Shown here piece by piece: positions 20,061-29,493 of a stretch of DNA of 64,000 bases. Source of the stretch: Aquabacter sp. L1I39. Its GTDB lineage: Bacteria; Pseudomonadota; Alphaproteobacteria; Rhizobiales; Xanthobacteraceae. Position 1 is the first letter of the stretch; every line of letters starts with the position of its first letter. A model generated the notes under the pieces. That model ran no database searches, had not been told where the DNA came from, and saw only the letters and a list, made by a program, of their open reading frames with translations. The stretch spans positions 5,022,180-5,086,179 of the forward strand of contig NZ_CP072392.1 in assembly GCF_017742835.1 (NCBI RefSeq), given 5' to 3'. Both the position numbers and the translations under genes were made by a program.

Positions 20061-20450
20061 ACGCGGGCTCCTTCCGCCCCTGGAGCCTGGACCGGCGGGC
20101 CTTTTTGCCCGTCCGGCCTTTCAGCCTCGCCACCATCCATCACGCCTGGGCAGACCGCGCCGCGCATCCGACCCCGCTCACACCATCCCCGGCACCGTCC
20201 GGGGAGGACCAGCCGCCCACAAGCCCCAACTCCGGCGGCGACGCAAGGGTTCGTTCACGACCACGGGCTTTTGCACCCGCGCTCTGTCGCTCCCCGTCGC
20301 CGTCCGGATCTCAGGACCGGGCGCCTGACGTCCCGCTATGTTGGTCAAAAGTGGCTGCTTCGCGACCAAGGTCGCGGTTCACGTTGCGTCATATGACGCA
20401 TGCCGCAGGGAAATGGCGCCCTGCGGAAAGCGGACCCAGGGCAGGCGCGA
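20061..20450. other. 390-bp amidase-PBP1a spacer with hairpin and palindrome
   Basis: No gene is apparent. It holds a hairpin at 20361-20376 (CGCGACC, AA, GGTCGCG) just past the amidase stop, perhaps a weak terminator, and a separate 16-bp perfect palindrome at 20385-20400. The remaining ~300 bp before PBP1a show no clear promoter or reading frame. Confidence 0.4.
20385..20400. promoter_or_regulatory. 16-bp perfect palindrome downstream of the amidase
   Basis: TGCGTCATATGACGCA is fully self-complementary with no spacer. It lies 50 bp beyond the amidase stop and 325 bp before the PBP1a start. Its TGACGCA half-site looks like a dimeric regulator site rather than a terminator, since no T-run follows. 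Confidence 0.4.
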
Positions 20451-22052
20451 TCACTTTCCCGCGGCAGGGCGGGGACTCGCGCCGGTGGGGCCGACCCCTG
20501 CGAGGCGGGGCGCGAAGAAATCGTCGATGGCCCCGGCCATGGCCTGGGCGAGCTTTTCACGCCAGGCGTCGGAGGTGAGCAGCTTCAGGTCTTCCTTGGA
20601 GGACATGTAGCCCAGCTCCACCAGCACGGAGGGCACGTCATGGGCTTTCAGCACCTTGAAGCCGGCGGACTTCAGGGGCGCCTTGTGCACCCGCCCGACA
20701 CTCTTCATGGCGCCCACCATGTTGCGGGCGAAGGTGGCGGAGAAGTTGCGCGTCTCCCGCTGGGCGAGGTCGAACAGGATGCCGGCCACCTCGTCGCTTT
20801 CCTCGGAAAGGTCGACGCCGGCGATCAGGTCCGCCTTGTTCTCCTTCTCCGCCAGATGGGCGGCATCGGCGTCGGAGGCGGTTTCGGACAAGGTGTAGAC
20901 GCTGGCGCCCCGCGCGCTGCCATCGTCGCGGGCGAGCGCGTCCGCATGGATGGAGATGAAAAGGGCCGCCCGGTTGGCGCGGGCGATCTGCACCCGCTCG
21001 CCCAGCGGCACGAACACGTCGGTGCTGCGCGTCATCACCACCCGGTACCGTCCGGAGCGCTCCAGTTCGGTGCGCAGCGCCAGGGCCACGTCCAGCACGA
21101 TGTTCTTCTCGTTGAAGCTGGAGGCCCCCGACGTGCCCGAATCGATGCCGCCATGGCCGGGGTCGAGCACGATGACCGGGCGCACGTCGCCATCGGCCGC
21201 CGGGGCGGGTGCGAGCGCGGCGGAGGGCGCGCCCCGCGCCTCGGCGGCGGTGGCCACCGTGGTGTTGAAGGTGGCCGCGTCCGTGCGCACCAGGTCCAGC
21301 ACCAGGCGGGCCGGTTGGCCTTCGGCGGGCGGCAGCACGAAGGCCTTGTCGATCATCACCGGCTCGGTGACGTCGAGCACCATGCGCGCCTTGCCCGGCG
21401 CCAGCACGCCGTAGCGGAAGCTGGAGACGAGCCCGCGCCGGGTCTGCACCCGCGTCTCTGCGAGCGTGAAGGTGACGTCGGTCAGGTCGAGGATGACCCG
21501 ATAGGGATTGGCAAGGGTGAAGGCACGGAACTCCGCCGGCTTGCTGAGGTCGAGGATCAGCCGGGTGCGCTGCCCGTCGCCGGCGAGCCGCGCATCGAGG
21601 GCGGCGGCTTGATCGGGGGCCTGGGCGGCGGATGTATCCGGGACGGCGGCCTGGGCCGGTGCGGGAGGCACCGCGCTTTTGGCCGCTCCGGGCTGGGAGG
21701 AGGGCTGGCCGGCAATGGAGCCGGTGACCAGATCCTCACCTTGGACGGAGGCGGCGTCCGCAACGGGGGCGGCATCTGCCGGAACGGGCGGTGCAGTCGG
21801 CTCGCCGGCGCGGGCGAGCGGGGTGGCGAGGAGGAGGACCGCCAGCAGAACGGCCGCCAGCGCAGGAACGGCCGCTTTTGGGCTCCGGCAACCGAGATAC
21901 CGCGGGGTATGGCGGAAGGCCCTGACAAGCCATGCTGCCGCAGGAACATAAGGCGTGGCGAAGACAAAGCCGCCATCCGCCGCGCCGGAGCTCTCCGTGC
22001 GTGCGCGTCTTGCGTTCCGGACCTGCGCGGCATGCCGCGTGTGCGCCACCAT
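20451..22052 (-). CDS. N-acetylmuramoyl-L-alanine amidase with AMIN domain
   Basis: A periplasmic zinc amidase that cleaves the peptide from glycan strands, used in daughter-cell separation. The 533-residue protein has an N-terminal hydrophobic export segment (around 'VPALAAVLLAVLLLATPLARA'), a Pro/Ala-rich linker, an AMIN domain that targets the septum (about residues 160-265, 'TRLILDLSKPAEFRAF'), and an Amidase_3 domain with zinc ligands in 'LDPGHGGIDSG', 'FNEKNIVLDVALAL' and 'FISIHADAL'. The start MVAHTRHAAQ has AAGGGTGAG upstream and was preferred to a longer open frame. It is AmiC-like in architecture. Confidence 0.92.
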   Translation of the reverse strand: MVAHTRHAAQVRNARRARTESSGAADGGFVFATPYVPAAAWLVRAFRHTPRYLGCRSPKAAVPALAAVLLAVLLLATPLARAGEPTAPPVPADAAPVADAASVQGEDLVTGSIAGQPSSQPGAAKSAVPPAPAQAAVPDTSAAQAPDQAAALDARLAGDGQRTRLILDLSKPAEFRAFTLANPYRVILDLTDVTFTLAETRVQTRRGLVSSFRYGVLAPGKARMVLDVTEPVMIDKAFVLPPAEGQPARLVLDLVRTDAATFNTTVATAAEARGAPSAALAPAPAADGDVRPVIVLDPGHGGIDSGTSGASSFNEKNIVLDVALALRTELERSGRYRVVMTRSTDVFVPLGERVQIARANRAALFISIHADALARDDGSARGASVYTLSETASDADAAHLAEKENKADLIAGVDLSEESDEVAGILFDLAQRETRNFSATFARNMVGAMKSVGRVHKAPLKSAGFKVLKAHDVPSVLVELGYMSSKEDLKLLTSDAWREKLAQAMAGAIDDFFAPRLAGVGPTGASPRPAAGK

Positions 22053-22747
22053 GGGCTCACCCTTGTCCCGAACCTCGTGCCGGTGGGCGAACGTTATCAT
22101 ACGAAAGGGATAGGCGCCCGCCGTTAATCGAGGGTTCACGGCGCCCGGATCGCCGCCGCGCAACCTTGCGCCACGGCTAAATGTTGCCGCTCAAACAGGC
22201 ATGAACCTTGCCAAGGTGCGAGCTCGGCGTTTAAGAAGGAACTCGCATATGGTTCGCGTTCCGGAGCAGGCTGGTCGGCCCCGGGTGCGCGGCACCCGCC
22301 GATACCTCTCTCCGGCCCAGCCGGGCTTGAGGTGTCACCCGTCGCGCGATCTCCCCCGCCAGGGCTTCCATGCCAGGCCAGAGACCGGCCGGCGAGCGCG
22401 CGAAACGCGTGCGAGGGCGGAGGGTCGCCATTCGACGATAGGCCGGACACCCAATCGAAGGGGGACCGAGCGGCCATATGCCGGGGTCGGACAGCAGTCC
22501 GATCCGAACGCTTCGCTTGAGGGACTGGTCACCCAGGGCATGGACGCTCAACCGCACGAACGCCGCGCAATGCGTGCTCCCGTGTGCCCCGACGCCGAGC
22601 GCGTCGCGCTGAGGCCTGACTGCCGCCGCCCCTCACTTTCCTTCCGCCTTCATTCGTGGCGCAACGACGGTCCGCAGGCCTTGCCGCGCCGGCCGTTGCC
22701 GAGCCTTGGGTCCGCCCATGGCCGCAGCGCCGCCCAGAGAGATTTAC
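22053..22747. other. 695-bp divergent region with the long rne leader
   Basis: This spacer separates the amidase and rne, which are divergent. It contains no convincing gene. A long 5' leader is a normal feature of rne mRNAs, where RNase E binds and degrades its own message; that is a likely function here but no structure was folded. The proposed rne promoter at 22208-22235 would give a leader of about 505 nt. Confidence 0.45.
22208..22235 (+). promoter_or_regulatory. Candidate rne promoter
   Basis: TTGCCA (22208-22213) and TTTAAG (22230-22235) are 16 bp apart on the plus strand, matching sigma70 hexamers at 5/6 and 4/6 positions. This is the best pair in the rne upstream region, but such matches occur by chance. 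Confidence 0.3.
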
Positions 22748-25700
22748 ATGGCCAACAAGATGCTCATCGATGCCACCCACCCGGAGGAGACCCGGGTGGT
22801 GGTCGTGCGCGGCAACCGGGTCGAGGAATTCGACTATGAGTCCGCGTCCCGCAAGCAGTTGCGGGGCAACATCTACCTTGCCAAGGTGACCCGCGTCGAA
22901 CCCTCCCTCCAGGCGGCGTTCGTGGAATATGGCGGCAACCGCCACGGCTTCCTCGCCTTCAGCGAGATCCATCCCGACTATTACCAGATCCCGGTCGCCG
23001 ACCGCCTCGCCCTGATCGAGGAGGAAGAGCGCGCCGCCCGCCTCGCCGACGAAGAGGATGAGCGCCGTGAGCGTCGCCGCGAGCGCAGCCGCCCCCGCCG
23101 CTCGGCCAGCGACGAGGCCGTGTCGGGCAATGTGGAGGAGATCGAGGACGCCGAGGTGGTGGAGACCATCGAGGACGGCCAGATTTCCGGCGGCGACGAC
23201 GACGAGGATCATGACGCCCCGGTGGCGGATGCCGTCGCCGAGCCCCCCTCCGACGCCGACGAGGCCCCCGCCTCCGACGCCGCGCTTGCGGCGGACGACG
23301 AGGCCAGCACCGACGCTGTGATCGAGGCGGCCCCCGAGGCGCCCGTCGATGCCGGGGTCGAGCCCCCCGTGGCCCCCTTCGAGGCGACCCAGGACGCCCC
23401 CTCCGCCCCGGAGGCGCTTCCCGCCCCGCAGGAGCAGGCGTATGGCCATGAGGCCGAGCAGGCCGCCAGCGCGCCCGAGGGTGAGCGCGAAGAGTCCCCC
23501 GTCCTCAACGCCTTCACCGAGGCGGCGGCGGTCGAGACCTCTTCGGATGACGAGGATGACGACAGCGATATCGAGCAGATCGAGGACGAGGAAGAAGTCG
23601 TCGAGCAGCTCGGCTCCGGCGAGGATGCCCTGGAGGAAGTGCCCGAGCGCATGCCCCAGCGGCGTGGGCGCACCTACAAGATCCAGGAGGTCATCCGCCG
23701 CCGCCAGGTGATGCTGGTGCAGGTGGTCAAGGAGGAGCGCGGCAACAAGGGCGCGGCGCTCACCACCTACCTCTCGCTGGCCGGCCGCTATTCGGTGCTG
23801 ATGCCCAACACCGCCCGGGGCGGCGGCATCTCGCGCAAGATCACCAATGCGGTGGACCGCAAGCGCCTGAAGGAAGTGGTGCAGGACCTGGAGGTGCCCG
23901 AGGGGATGGGCGTCATCCTGCGCACCGCCGGCGCCAACCGCACCAAGGTCGAAATCAAGCGCGACTTTGAATATCTCCTGCGGCTGTGGGAGACGGTGCG
24001 CGAGCTGACGCTGAGCTCCAGCGCCCCGAGCCTCGTTTATGAGGAAGGCTCGCTCATCAAGCGCGCCATCCGCGACCTCTACAACAAGGACATCGACGAC
24101 ATCCACGTCGCCGGCGAGGAGGGCTTCAAGGAAGCCCGCGACTTCATGCGCATGCTCATGCCGAGCCATGCCAAGAACGTCATCGCCTATCGCGAGCCCC
24201 AGCCCATCTTCGCCAAATACGGCGTGGAGCATCAGCTGGACGCCATGTTCTCGCCGGTGGTCCAGCTCAAGAGCGGCGGCTATATCGTCATCAACCCCAC
24301 CGAGGCACTCGTCTCCATCGACGTGAATTCGGGCCGGGCGACGCGCGAGCACCATATCGAGGACACCGCGCTCAAGACGAACCTTGAGGCCTCCGAGGAG
24401 ATTGCGCGCCAATTGCGCCTGCGCGACCTCGCCGGCCTCATCGTCATCGACTTCATCGACATGGAGGAGAAGCGGAACAATCGGGCGGTGGAGCGCAAGC
24501 TCAAGGACTGCCTGAAGAATGACCGCGCCCGCATCCAGGTCGGCCGCATCTCCCATTTCGGCCTCATGGAGATGTCCCGCCAGCGCATCCGCACCGGCGT
24601 GCTGGAAAGCTCCATCGAGGTGTGCCCCGTCTGCGGCGGCACCGGCCATGTGCGCTCCGCCGCTTCCGTGGCGCTGCAATTGCTGCGCGCCTTGGAAGAG
24701 CAGCTGCTGCGCTCCACCACCCACAACCTCGTCGCCCGCACCCGCGGCGAGGTGGCCCTCTATGTGCTGAACCAGAAGCGGGCCCATCTGCGCGAGCTGG
24801 AGGACCGCTTCTCCGTGACGCTGATCATCAGCGCCGACGAGAGCGTCACCGGCCACCAGCCCTTCCTGATCGAGAAGGGCGACCTTGCCGCCCCCGCCCC
24901 CGCCGCGCCCCGGTCCGGCCGCGTGGTGCAGCCCGATTCCATCCTCCCCGAGGAGGAGTATGAGGAAGAGGACGAGGCGCTGGAGGAGGCCGAGATCGCC
25001 GAGGCGACCGAAAGCGCCGAGGACAGCGAGGACTCCTCCGAGCGAGGCGAGGATGGCGGGCGCCGTCGCCGCCGCCGTCGCCGCCGCCGGGGTGGCGAGC
25101 GGGATGTGGAAGCCCGCGAGCCGCGTCCCGAAGGCGAAGCCGCCGAGGGCGAGGATGACGCCGCCGCGTCCGATGCCGACGGGGATGCCGAAGGCGAGGA
25201 CGGTGACGACGAAGACCGCTCCGAGAGCCAGAACGAGCGCCGCCGCCGCCGTCGCGGCCGTCGCGGTGGCCGCCGCAATCGCCGTGAGGGCGAGGAAGGC
25301 GCGCTGTCCGAACGGGGTGAGGGCGAAGGCGAGAGCAATGAGGAGGGCGCCGAGAACGGCGAGGCCTCTTCCGAAGCCGAAGCCGAAGCCGAAGCGCCTG
25401 TGACCTATGCCTCCGGTGCCATTTCCGAGGTGCCGCAGGCGGACAATCCGGCGATCGAGACCGCCACGAGCCCCGCCGCCGAGGCTGTGCCCCCCGAAGC
25501 CGCAACCGAACAGGCTTCCGCGCCCGTGGAAGCCGCGCCGGCGCCCGTCGCCGAGGCTCCCGTGGCGCCGGCTCCGCTGACGTCGACTCCTGCGGCCGAG
25601 GTTCCGGCAGCGCCCGAAACCAAGCCCACCCGCCGCCGCTCCACGGTGCGCGAGAAGGCTCCAACCCTCGCCGCATCGTCTCCAGCAGAGCCCGTGGCAA

Positions 25701-26002
25701 GCGCCCCGACGGAAACGGCTCCGGTGGAAGCGGCTCCCGTGGAAGCCGCCCCCGAGGTCCCCACCCCTGAGGCCCCCGCAGTCGCGGCCGAGCCGAGCAT
25801 CGATGCCACGGGTGCCGATGCGTCGATGCCCATCTCCAATGCCGACTTCGCCAGCGGCTCCGGCGTGAGCGAGGGCCCGGCCTCCGAGCCCGCGCCCGAG
25901 GCGGCACCGGAGACCAAGACGGCAAGCCCTGAAGCCGCCTCCGCCGAGGAGACTGGCAAGCGCAAGTCCGGCTGGTGGCAGCGCAAGCTGTTCGGCGAAT
26001 AG
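22748..26002 (+). CDS. rne: Ribonuclease E
   Basis: The endoribonuclease at the centre of the RNA degradosome; it processes rRNA and tRNA precursors and starts mRNA decay. The 1084-residue protein starts MANKMLIDATHPEETRV. The S1 RNA-binding domain is split: its first part spans about residues 36-90 and resumes near residue 304, with ~215 very acidic residues between, a known alphaproteobacterial trait. The DNase I-like catalytic subdomain has DVNSGR (around residue 524), and the Zn-link is CPVC at 626-629. Residues ~745-1084 are disordered, with a run of about ten arginines, acidic stretches and Ala/Pro/Glu repeats, ending in 'GWWQRKLFGE'. This tail should scaffold degradosome partners. Confidence 0.97.
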   Translation: MANKMLIDATHPEETRVVVVRGNRVEEFDYESASRKQLRGNIYLAKVTRVEPSLQAAFVEYGGNRHGFLAFSEIHPDYYQIPVADRLALIEEEERAARLADEEDERRERRRERSRPRRSASDEAVSGNVEEIEDAEVVETIEDGQISGGDDDEDHDAPVADAVAEPPSDADEAPASDAALAADDEASTDAVIEAAPEAPVDAGVEPPVAPFEATQDAPSAPEALPAPQEQAYGHEAEQAASAPEGEREESPVLNAFTEAAAVETSSDDEDDDSDIEQIEDEEEVVEQLGSGEDALEEVPERMPQRRGRTYKIQEVIRRRQVMLVQVVKEERGNKGAALTTYLSLAGRYSVLMPNTARGGGISRKITNAVDRKRLKEVVQDLEVPEGMGVILRTAGANRTKVEIKRDFEYLLRLWETVRELTLSSSAPSLVYEEGSLIKRAIRDLYNKDIDDIHVAGEEGFKEARDFMRMLMPSHAKNVIAYREPQPIFAKYGVEHQLDAMFSPVVQLKSGGYIVINPTEALVSIDVNSGRATREHHIEDTALKTNLEASEEIARQLRLRDLAGLIVIDFIDMEEKRNNRAVERKLKDCLKNDRARIQVGRISHFGLMEMSRQRIRTGVLESSIEVCPVCGGTGHVRSAASVALQLLRALEEQLLRSTTHNLVARTRGEVALYVLNQKRAHLRELEDRFSVTLIISADESVTGHQPFLIEKGDLAAPAPAAPRSGRVVQPDSILPEEEYEEEDEALEEAEIAEATESAEDSEDSSERGEDGGRRRRRRRRRRGGERDVEAREPRPEGEAAEGEDDAAASDADGDAEGEDGDDEDRSESQNERRRRRRGRRGGRRNRREGEEGALSERGEGEGESNEEGAENGEASSEAEAEAEAPVTYASGAISEVPQADNPAIETATSPAAEAVPPEAATEQASAPVEAAPAPVAEAPVAPAPLTSTPAAEVPAAPETKPTRRRSTVREKAPTLAASSPAEPVASAPTETAPVEAAPVEAAPEVPTPEAPAVAAEPSIDATGADASMPISNADFASGSGVSEGPASEPAPEAAPETKTASPEAASAEETGKRKSGWWQRKLFGE

Positions 26003-26345
26003 TCCGACCGTCCGTTTGAACGCTCATGCAGCGGCGCCGCCTCTCCGAGGCGGCGCCGCTTGCGTTTCCGGTGCACAGCTCCGCGCGCAGCCCTGCGCAG
26101 GTGGCATGGCCGCCAGGGCCCCGCCCGCGTTATCCTTTGATCCCATGGCGGTGCCATGCACGCCGCCGACAGGTCCGCACGAAAATGCGCGGGGAGGATA
26201 CGCCAGGGGCGATCCGGCGGGTTCGATCAATGCCGCCCGATCCTGACCGCCCTAGCTTTGATCGGAGACCGAGGGCCCGGCCGCTCTGGGTCGCGCCTGC
26301 GATCCACCGGCCCGGCTCCGTCTCTGGCAAGACAGGAGGCCGACC
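26003..26345. other. 343-bp spacer after rne
   Basis: Apart from the rne terminator (26030-26068) I see no gene, hairpin or clear promoter. The small gene that follows must be expressed from a promoter in this spacer, because the terminator isolates it from rne. Confidence 0.35.
26030..26068 (+). terminator. rne terminator
   Basis: A 13-bp perfect stem (AGCGGCGCCGCCT with AGGCGGCGCCGCT) around a CTCCG loop, followed by TGCGTTTCC. It lies 28 bp after the rne stop. The T-tract is short but the stem is very stable. Confidence 0.8.
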
Positions 26346-26567
26346 ATGAAGTGCCAGTGCAAGGACGATGATTTTCACCAGGCGATCCTGGACATGGTGG
26401 CCGTCAAGGACGGCCAGGCCCTCGTCATCCAGGTGGTGGGCGGGGCCACCGTCACCGGCTTTGCCCCGGTGAGCGTGGGGCGCGATTATCTGCGCTGCCA
26501 AGTCTCGGCGGGTGACCATCACAAGGAACAGATCGTCCCCTTCCACTCCATTACCTGCATAAGGTAG
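26346..26567 (+). CDS. Small Cys-containing protein, possibly Sm-like fold
   Basis: A 73-residue protein of unknown function. It is well supported as a gene by an AGGAGG ribosome binding site eight bases before the ATG. The N-terminus reads MKCQCKDDD, and two more cysteines occur at the end of the protein (YLRCQV, SITCIR). The pattern of short beta strands, 'VTGFAPVSVGRDYLRCQV' followed by 'EQIVPFHSI', resembles the strand order of small Sm-like barrel proteins; this is inference from pattern, not a family match. It is separated from rne by a terminator and 340 bp. Confidence 0.65.
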   Translation: MKCQCKDDDFHQAILDMVAVKDGQALVIQVVGGATVTGFAPVSVGRDYLRCQVSAGDHHKEQIVPFHSITCIR

Positions 26568-26708
26568 GGTGCCGCCCGCGCGGTTCCGCGCCCGGCGCAC
26601 GCCGGCTCCCGCCTCCTTCGCCGACCGTCCCGGGCGAGACGATCTTGCCCCTGACGGCGCGGCATTCCCGCGCTCAGCGCGCTGTCCCGTCCTGAAGGAA
26701 GTCCCGCC

Positions 26709-28190
26709 ATGGCCCTCACCGCTTCCGCCCCCATTCCCGGCGATGCGCCCGAATTTGCGCTGATGCGCGAGCAGATGCTGATCGGCGGGAAATGGGTGGA
26801 TGCCGATGGCGGCGGCACCATCGCGGTGATGAACCCGGCCACCGGCGACCTTCTGGGCACCGTGCCGGATGCCGGCGGCGCCGAGACCCGCCGCGCCATC
26901 GAGGCCGCGGCCGCCGCCTTCCCGGGCTGGCGCGCCAAGACCGCCGCCGAGCGCGCCATCGCCCTCCATAAGCTCGCCGACCTCATCATCGCCAATACCG
27001 ACGAGCTGGCCCGCCTGCTCACCACCGAGCAGGGCAAGCCGCTGGCCGAGGCCAAGGGCGAGATCGGCGCCTCCGCCGCCTATGTGCGCTGGTTCGCCGA
27101 GGAAGCCCGCCGCCTCTATGGCGACGTGATCCCCTCCCCCTGGCCCGGCCGCCGCATCCTGGTGACCAAGGAGCCGGTGGGCGTGGTGGCGGCCATCACC
27201 CCCTGGAACTTCCCCTCCTCCATGCTCTCGCGCAAGATCGGCGCGGCGCTGGCGGCGGGCTGCACCGTGGTGTGCAAGCCCTCGGAACTCACCCCCTATT
27301 CCGGCCTCGCCTGGGGCGTGCTGGCTGAACAGGCGGGCATTCCCGCCGGCGTCATCAACATCGTGCTGGGCGATGCCAAGGCCATCGGCGCCGAGATGAC
27401 CTCCAATCCGCTGGTGAAGAAGGTGACCTTCACCGGCTCCACCCCCGTGGGCAAGCTGCTCATGAAGCAGTCCGCCGACACCATGAAGAAGATCTCCATG
27501 GAACTGGGCGGCAACGCGCCCTTCCTGGTGTTCGACGATGCGGACCTGGACCTTGCGGTGGAGCAGGCCATCGCCTCCAAATATCGCAATGCCGGCCAGA
27601 CCTGCGTGTGCACCAACCGCTTCTATGCCCAGGCCGGCATCTATGATGCCTTCGTGGAGAAGCTGGCCGCCGCTTCCCAGGCGCTGAAAGTGGGCAACGG
27701 CCTGGAGCCGGGCGTGGTGCAAGGCCCGCTGATCGAGGAAAAGGCCGTCGCCAAGGTAGAGCGCCTGCTGCAGGATGCGCTCGACAAGGGCGGCCGCGTG
27801 GTCACCGGCGGCAAGCGCTCGGATCTGGGCGGCACCTTCTTCGAGCCCACCGTGATCGCCGATGCCACCGCCGACATGGCGTTTGCCCGCGAGGAGATTT
27901 TCGGGCCAATGGCCCCGGTCTTCAAGTTCGAGACCGAGGAAGAGGCGGTGCGCCTCGCCAACTCCACCGAATATGGCCTGGCCTGCTATTTCTTCACCCG
28001 CGACGTGGGCCGCACCTTCCGCGTCTCCGAGGCGCTGGAATATGGCCAGGTGGGCGTGAATGCGGGCGTCATCACCACCGAGGTGGCTCCGTTCGGCGGC
28101 GTCAAGGAGAGCGGCACGGGCCGCGAGGGCTCCAAATATGGCTGCGATGACTATCTGAACATCAAATATGTGTGCATCGGCGGGCTCTGA
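26709..28190 (+). CDS. gabD: NAD(P)-dependent succinate-semialdehyde dehydrogenase
   Basis: Oxidises succinic semialdehyde to succinate, the last step of GABA degradation feeding the TCA cycle. The 493-residue protein is a full-length aldehyde dehydrogenase: 'ITPWNFPSSMLSRKIGAALAAGC' family region, catalytic base E265 in MELGGNAP, and nucleophile C299 in GQTCVCTNR, which matches the double-cysteine loop seen in GabD. The C-terminal GVNAGVIT...PFGGVKESG...EG is the usual GabD ending. No GABA aminotransferase gene is adjacent. The start ATG has GAAGGAAG upstream. Confidence 0.93.
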   Translation: MALTASAPIPGDAPEFALMREQMLIGGKWVDADGGGTIAVMNPATGDLLGTVPDAGGAETRRAIEAAAAAFPGWRAKTAAERAIALHKLADLIIANTDELARLLTTEQGKPLAEAKGEIGASAAYVRWFAEEARRLYGDVIPSPWPGRRILVTKEPVGVVAAITPWNFPSSMLSRKIGAALAAGCTVVCKPSELTPYSGLAWGVLAEQAGIPAGVINIVLGDAKAIGAEMTSNPLVKKVTFTGSTPVGKLLMKQSADTMKKISMELGGNAPFLVFDDADLDLAVEQAIASKYRNAGQTCVCTNRFYAQAGIYDAFVEKLAAASQALKVGNGLEPGVVQGPLIEEKAVAKVERLLQDALDKGGRVVTGGKRSDLGGTFFEPTVIADATADMAFAREEIFGPMAPVFKFETEEEAVRLANSTEYGLACYFFTRDVGRTFRVSEALEYGQVGVNAGVITTEVAPFGGVKESGTGREGSKYGCDDYLNIKYVCIGGL

Positions 28191-28530
28191 GCCGAACAGT
28201 CCGGCGCCCCTGTGCGGGCGCCGGCACTGCGCCGCAGGCGCGCACCACCGTCACGAGCCCGCTTCGGCGGGCTCTTTCGTTCGTGGCATGTGTGCTTGAA
28301 AAAAGAAAAAGCGCGGCGCCTCTGGGTGGGGGGCGGAAGAGGCGCCGCGCTGTGCTTCGACCGATCCGAGGGTGGGGAGATCGGAGCCGGTGACCGAAGT
28401 GGGATCACCTTAGGCCGCGAAGCTTGCGCCAGGCTGTTGCTGCACATGCGGCGTACGCTGTGCATCGCGGGCACCCCGACCGCAGACAGGCGCTCCAGGG
28501 CAGGGCATGATCGGGAAAACGGGAGGATTC
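28191..28530. other. 340-bp spacer after gabD with two hairpins
   Basis: A first hairpin (CCGGCGCCC at 28201-28209 with GGGCGCCGG at 28216-28224) and the gabD terminator at 28255-28277 occupy its first third. The rest holds no convincing gene; the promoter of the secreted protein gene should lie here. Confidence 0.45.
28255..28277 (+). terminator. gabD terminator
   Basis: An 8-bp stem GAGCCCGC / GCGGGCTC closed by a stable TTCG tetraloop and followed by TTTCGTT, 65 bp past the gabD stop. Confidence 0.85.
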
Positions 28531-29493
28531 ATGCGCGCCTACGCCTTACTTCTCGTGGCCTTGCTCGTCCTGGCGCCATGGGCGGCGCAAGCCCAGCCTG
28601 TGCCGCGCCCAAACGCGCCCATCACCCCCGTGGCGGCGGACGTGCGCAATGACAGCGTGCCGGAGGCCTGCGCCGAGAAGGACAATGTGGCGCTCACCTT
28701 CTCCAATCCCGCCATACGCCGCTTTCGGGTGGAGGCGGTCCATCCCGCTTATATCGGCACCCTCCAGCGTGACCGCACGGCGCCGGACTGGACCGCCTGC
28801 GACATGTCGGGGGACCCGGTGGTGCCGGCCCGCCCGCGCCGCGAAGTGCTCTTCACCTCCGACCATTACCGCCTGGTGGGCTTCACTTTCCCCTCCTTCT
28901 GGCGGCCCGCCGATGTGCCGGTGCGCATCGGGGCGAATGTCTTTTCCGGCCTCCACATGGTGCAGCTTTTCGTGCCGCAAGGGGCCGGGCGGTATGAGGT
29001 GCTGGTCTTCTATCCCCCCGACGGCTATTGGCGCGCCCGCCCCTTGCCGCCCTTCCCGCTGCGTGAGACCGCCTATGGCTCCTCGGTGCTGCTGGGTCCG
29101 GTGGAGGTGCAGGGCCGCCCGCTGGTGCGGCTGAAGGAAGTGGCGTTCCAGCCGGACCTTGGCGCCTTCACGCTGTCATTCGCCGCCGGCGGCTCGGCTC
29201 AGCTGCGCATCACCACCCTGGATGCCGAGCGCCAGGTGCTGGATGTGACCCTGGACGGCACGCCCGGCGACCGCCCCTTCGCGGCGCTGCGCTCCATGTA
29301 TGTGACCGCTTTCAATAATGACGTGTCATCGGTGGCCTGGCGCGCGCCGGGCGCGGCCGGCTGGAAGGAAGGGCAGATCATGGATTTTCCCGGCGGCCAG
29401 GCGCTGGGGCTGTGGGCGGGCCGGCTCACGCCGTCCCGCCACAATACCAGCTCGCCCGACATGGTGTTCGGGCCGTTCGGGGCGAACCCTTAG
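28531..29493 (+). CDS. Secreted protein of unknown function
   Basis: A 320-residue exported protein. It starts MRAYALLLVALLVLAPW and has a signal peptide with cleavage likely after AQA. The start is fixed by GGGAGG five bases upstream; an ATG eight codons earlier has no such site. Mature protein is beta-rich with two cysteines early ('EACAEKD', 'TACDMSG') that may form a disulfide. I do not recognise a family. Its TAG stop codon is formed by the first three bases of a palindromic mosaic repeat, which suggests that the repeat's insertion set the present C-terminus. Confidence 0.8.
   Translation: MRAYALLLVALLVLAPWAAQAQPVPRPNAPITPVAADVRNDSVPEACAEKDNVALTFSNPAIRRFRVEAVHPAYIGTLQRDRTAPDWTACDMSGDPVVPARPRREVLFTSDHYRLVGFTFPSFWRPADVPVRIGANVFSGLHMVQLFVPQGAGRYEVLVFYPPDGYWRARPLPPFPLRETAYGSSVLLGPVEVQGRPLVRLKEVAFQPDLGAFTLSFAAGGSAQLRITTLDAERQVLDVTLDGTPGDRPFAALRSMYVTAFNNDVSSVAWRAPGAAGWKEGQIMDFPGGQALGLWAGRLTPSRHNTSSPDMVFGPFGANP

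Noticed and set aside
17565..20396. 943-codon open frame on the plus strand opposite PBP1a
   Set aside because: Antisense shadow of a full-length, motif-complete PBP1a; no ribosome binding site or domain.
22201..22839. Open frame in the rne leader as a leader peptide gene
   Set aside because: It overlaps the rne start in another frame, has no ribosome binding site and shows composition of non-coding GC-rich DNA.
25060..25300. Repeated CGCCGC-type tracts as a mobile or regulatory repeat
   Set aside because: They encode poly-Arg in the RNase E tail and need no other explanation.
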